This document shows, piece after piece, positions 63,884 to 64,000 of a stretch of 64,000 nucleotides of DNA. Numbering within the stretch: position 1 is the stretch's first letter; every line of letters starts with the position of its first letter. The DNA is from Zhengella mangrovi (GTDB taxonomy: Bacteria > Pseudomonadota > Alphaproteobacteria > Rhizobiales > Rhizobiaceae): the NCBI RefSeq assembly GCF_002727065.1, contig NZ_PDVP01000004.1:215215-279214 (forward strand). The letters run 5' to 3'. Made by a program: the position numbers and the translations under genes. The notes beneath the pieces were generated by a model, which was not told the DNA's origin, did no database searches, and was given only the letters and a program-made list of their open reading frames with translations.

Positions 63884-64000
63884 TGACCTGCTCCCCTGAG
63901 ATGTCCCCGATTTTAGGTTAGCCTGTTCCTGGAATAAGGAGACAGGCAATGAAGCGATCACGGTTCTCGGAAGAACAGATCATCGGCATCTTGAAGGAGC
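63884..64000 (+). mobile_element. IS3-family insertion sequence, left end
   Basis: The end sequence TGACCTGCTCCCC at 63884 matches what I recall of IS3-family elements of the IS407 or related group, and orfA follows 65 bases on. The element continues past the right edge, so its other end, target duplication and orfB cannot be seen. Confidence 0.8.
63949..64000 (+). CDS. IS3-family transposase OrfA, partial
   Basis: The ATG at 63949 follows AAGGAGACAGGCA. The 17 codons present read MKRSRFSEEQIIGILKE, the standard start of IS3-type OrfA helix-turn-helix proteins. The frame is intact to the window end. Confidence 0.9.
   Translation, partial: MKRSRFSEEQIIGILKE

Overview
The window is 64 kb of high-GC chromosomal DNA from an alphaproteobacterium, most likely Hyphomicrobiales (Rhizobiales) or a close relative. 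This is inferred from gene families and order, not from a search. The pointers are a three-gene cytochrome bc1 operon (petABC), an adjacent envZ-like/petR/petP set, ychF-pth-rplY-prs, BA14K and DUF2934 proteins, an HWE-type histidine kinase, and a 45-bp palindromic intergenic repeat of a kind I associate with rhizobial genomes. Coding density is high until about 60.2 kb.

Layout, left part. 1-4.9 kb: the 5' part of hemF, a small cytochrome c behind an FNR-type box, an orphan MttB-like methyltransferase, soxR with a textbook SoxR promoter driving a VOC protein, and trmL. 5-10.2 kb: two overlapping ABC exporter half-transporters, an ATP-grasp ligase and a small DUF6665-like protein. 10.3-16.6 kb: petABC with a terminator, apt, a GNAT, a MaoC pair and a Crp/Fnr regulator. 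16.7-28.7 kb: housekeeping genes (ychF, pth, rplY, prs, pgeF) mixed with transporters and secreted proteins.

Layout, right part. 28.8-45.7 kb: selO, an ankyrin/beta-lactamase-fold fusion and a cytochrome c (each of the last two behind an FNR-type box), EnvZ-like kinase/PetR/PetP, ilvE, cspA, trkH, eptA, ubiK, lgt and midA. 45.8-51.7 kb: small secreted proteins, then a sensory cluster made of a short LOV photoreceptor, a CheB-CheR-PAS-HWE kinase and a single-domain response regulator. 51.8-57.5 kb: an IclR regulator divergent from a complete branched-chain-amino-acid-type ABC importer. 57.8-60.2 kb: a PPOX flavoprotein, a thioredoxin/DsbD-like fusion and repeats. 60.3-61.1 kb: repeat-rich and essentially non-coding.

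From about 61 kb to the right edge the composition becomes markedly AT-richer. A tight operon there encodes a D12-class adenine DNA methyltransferase, a multi-pass membrane protein and a DGQHR-domain (DndB-like) protein. A divergent reading frame next to it appears to be cut by an IS3-family element. This is the best candidate for a horizontally acquired, possibly undescribed DNA-modification or defence cassette.

Two regulatory threads link distant genes. Three TTGAY-N4-RTCAA boxes stand before the two small cytochromes c and the ankyrin fusion, and the Crp/Fnr protein at 15.9 kb carries the E-x-x-S-R recognition signature expected to read such boxes. From memory of alphaproteobacterial synteny, lgt-midA normally runs straight into pgeF; here the two parts lie 17 kb apart on opposite strands, as if the stretch between them had been inverted.
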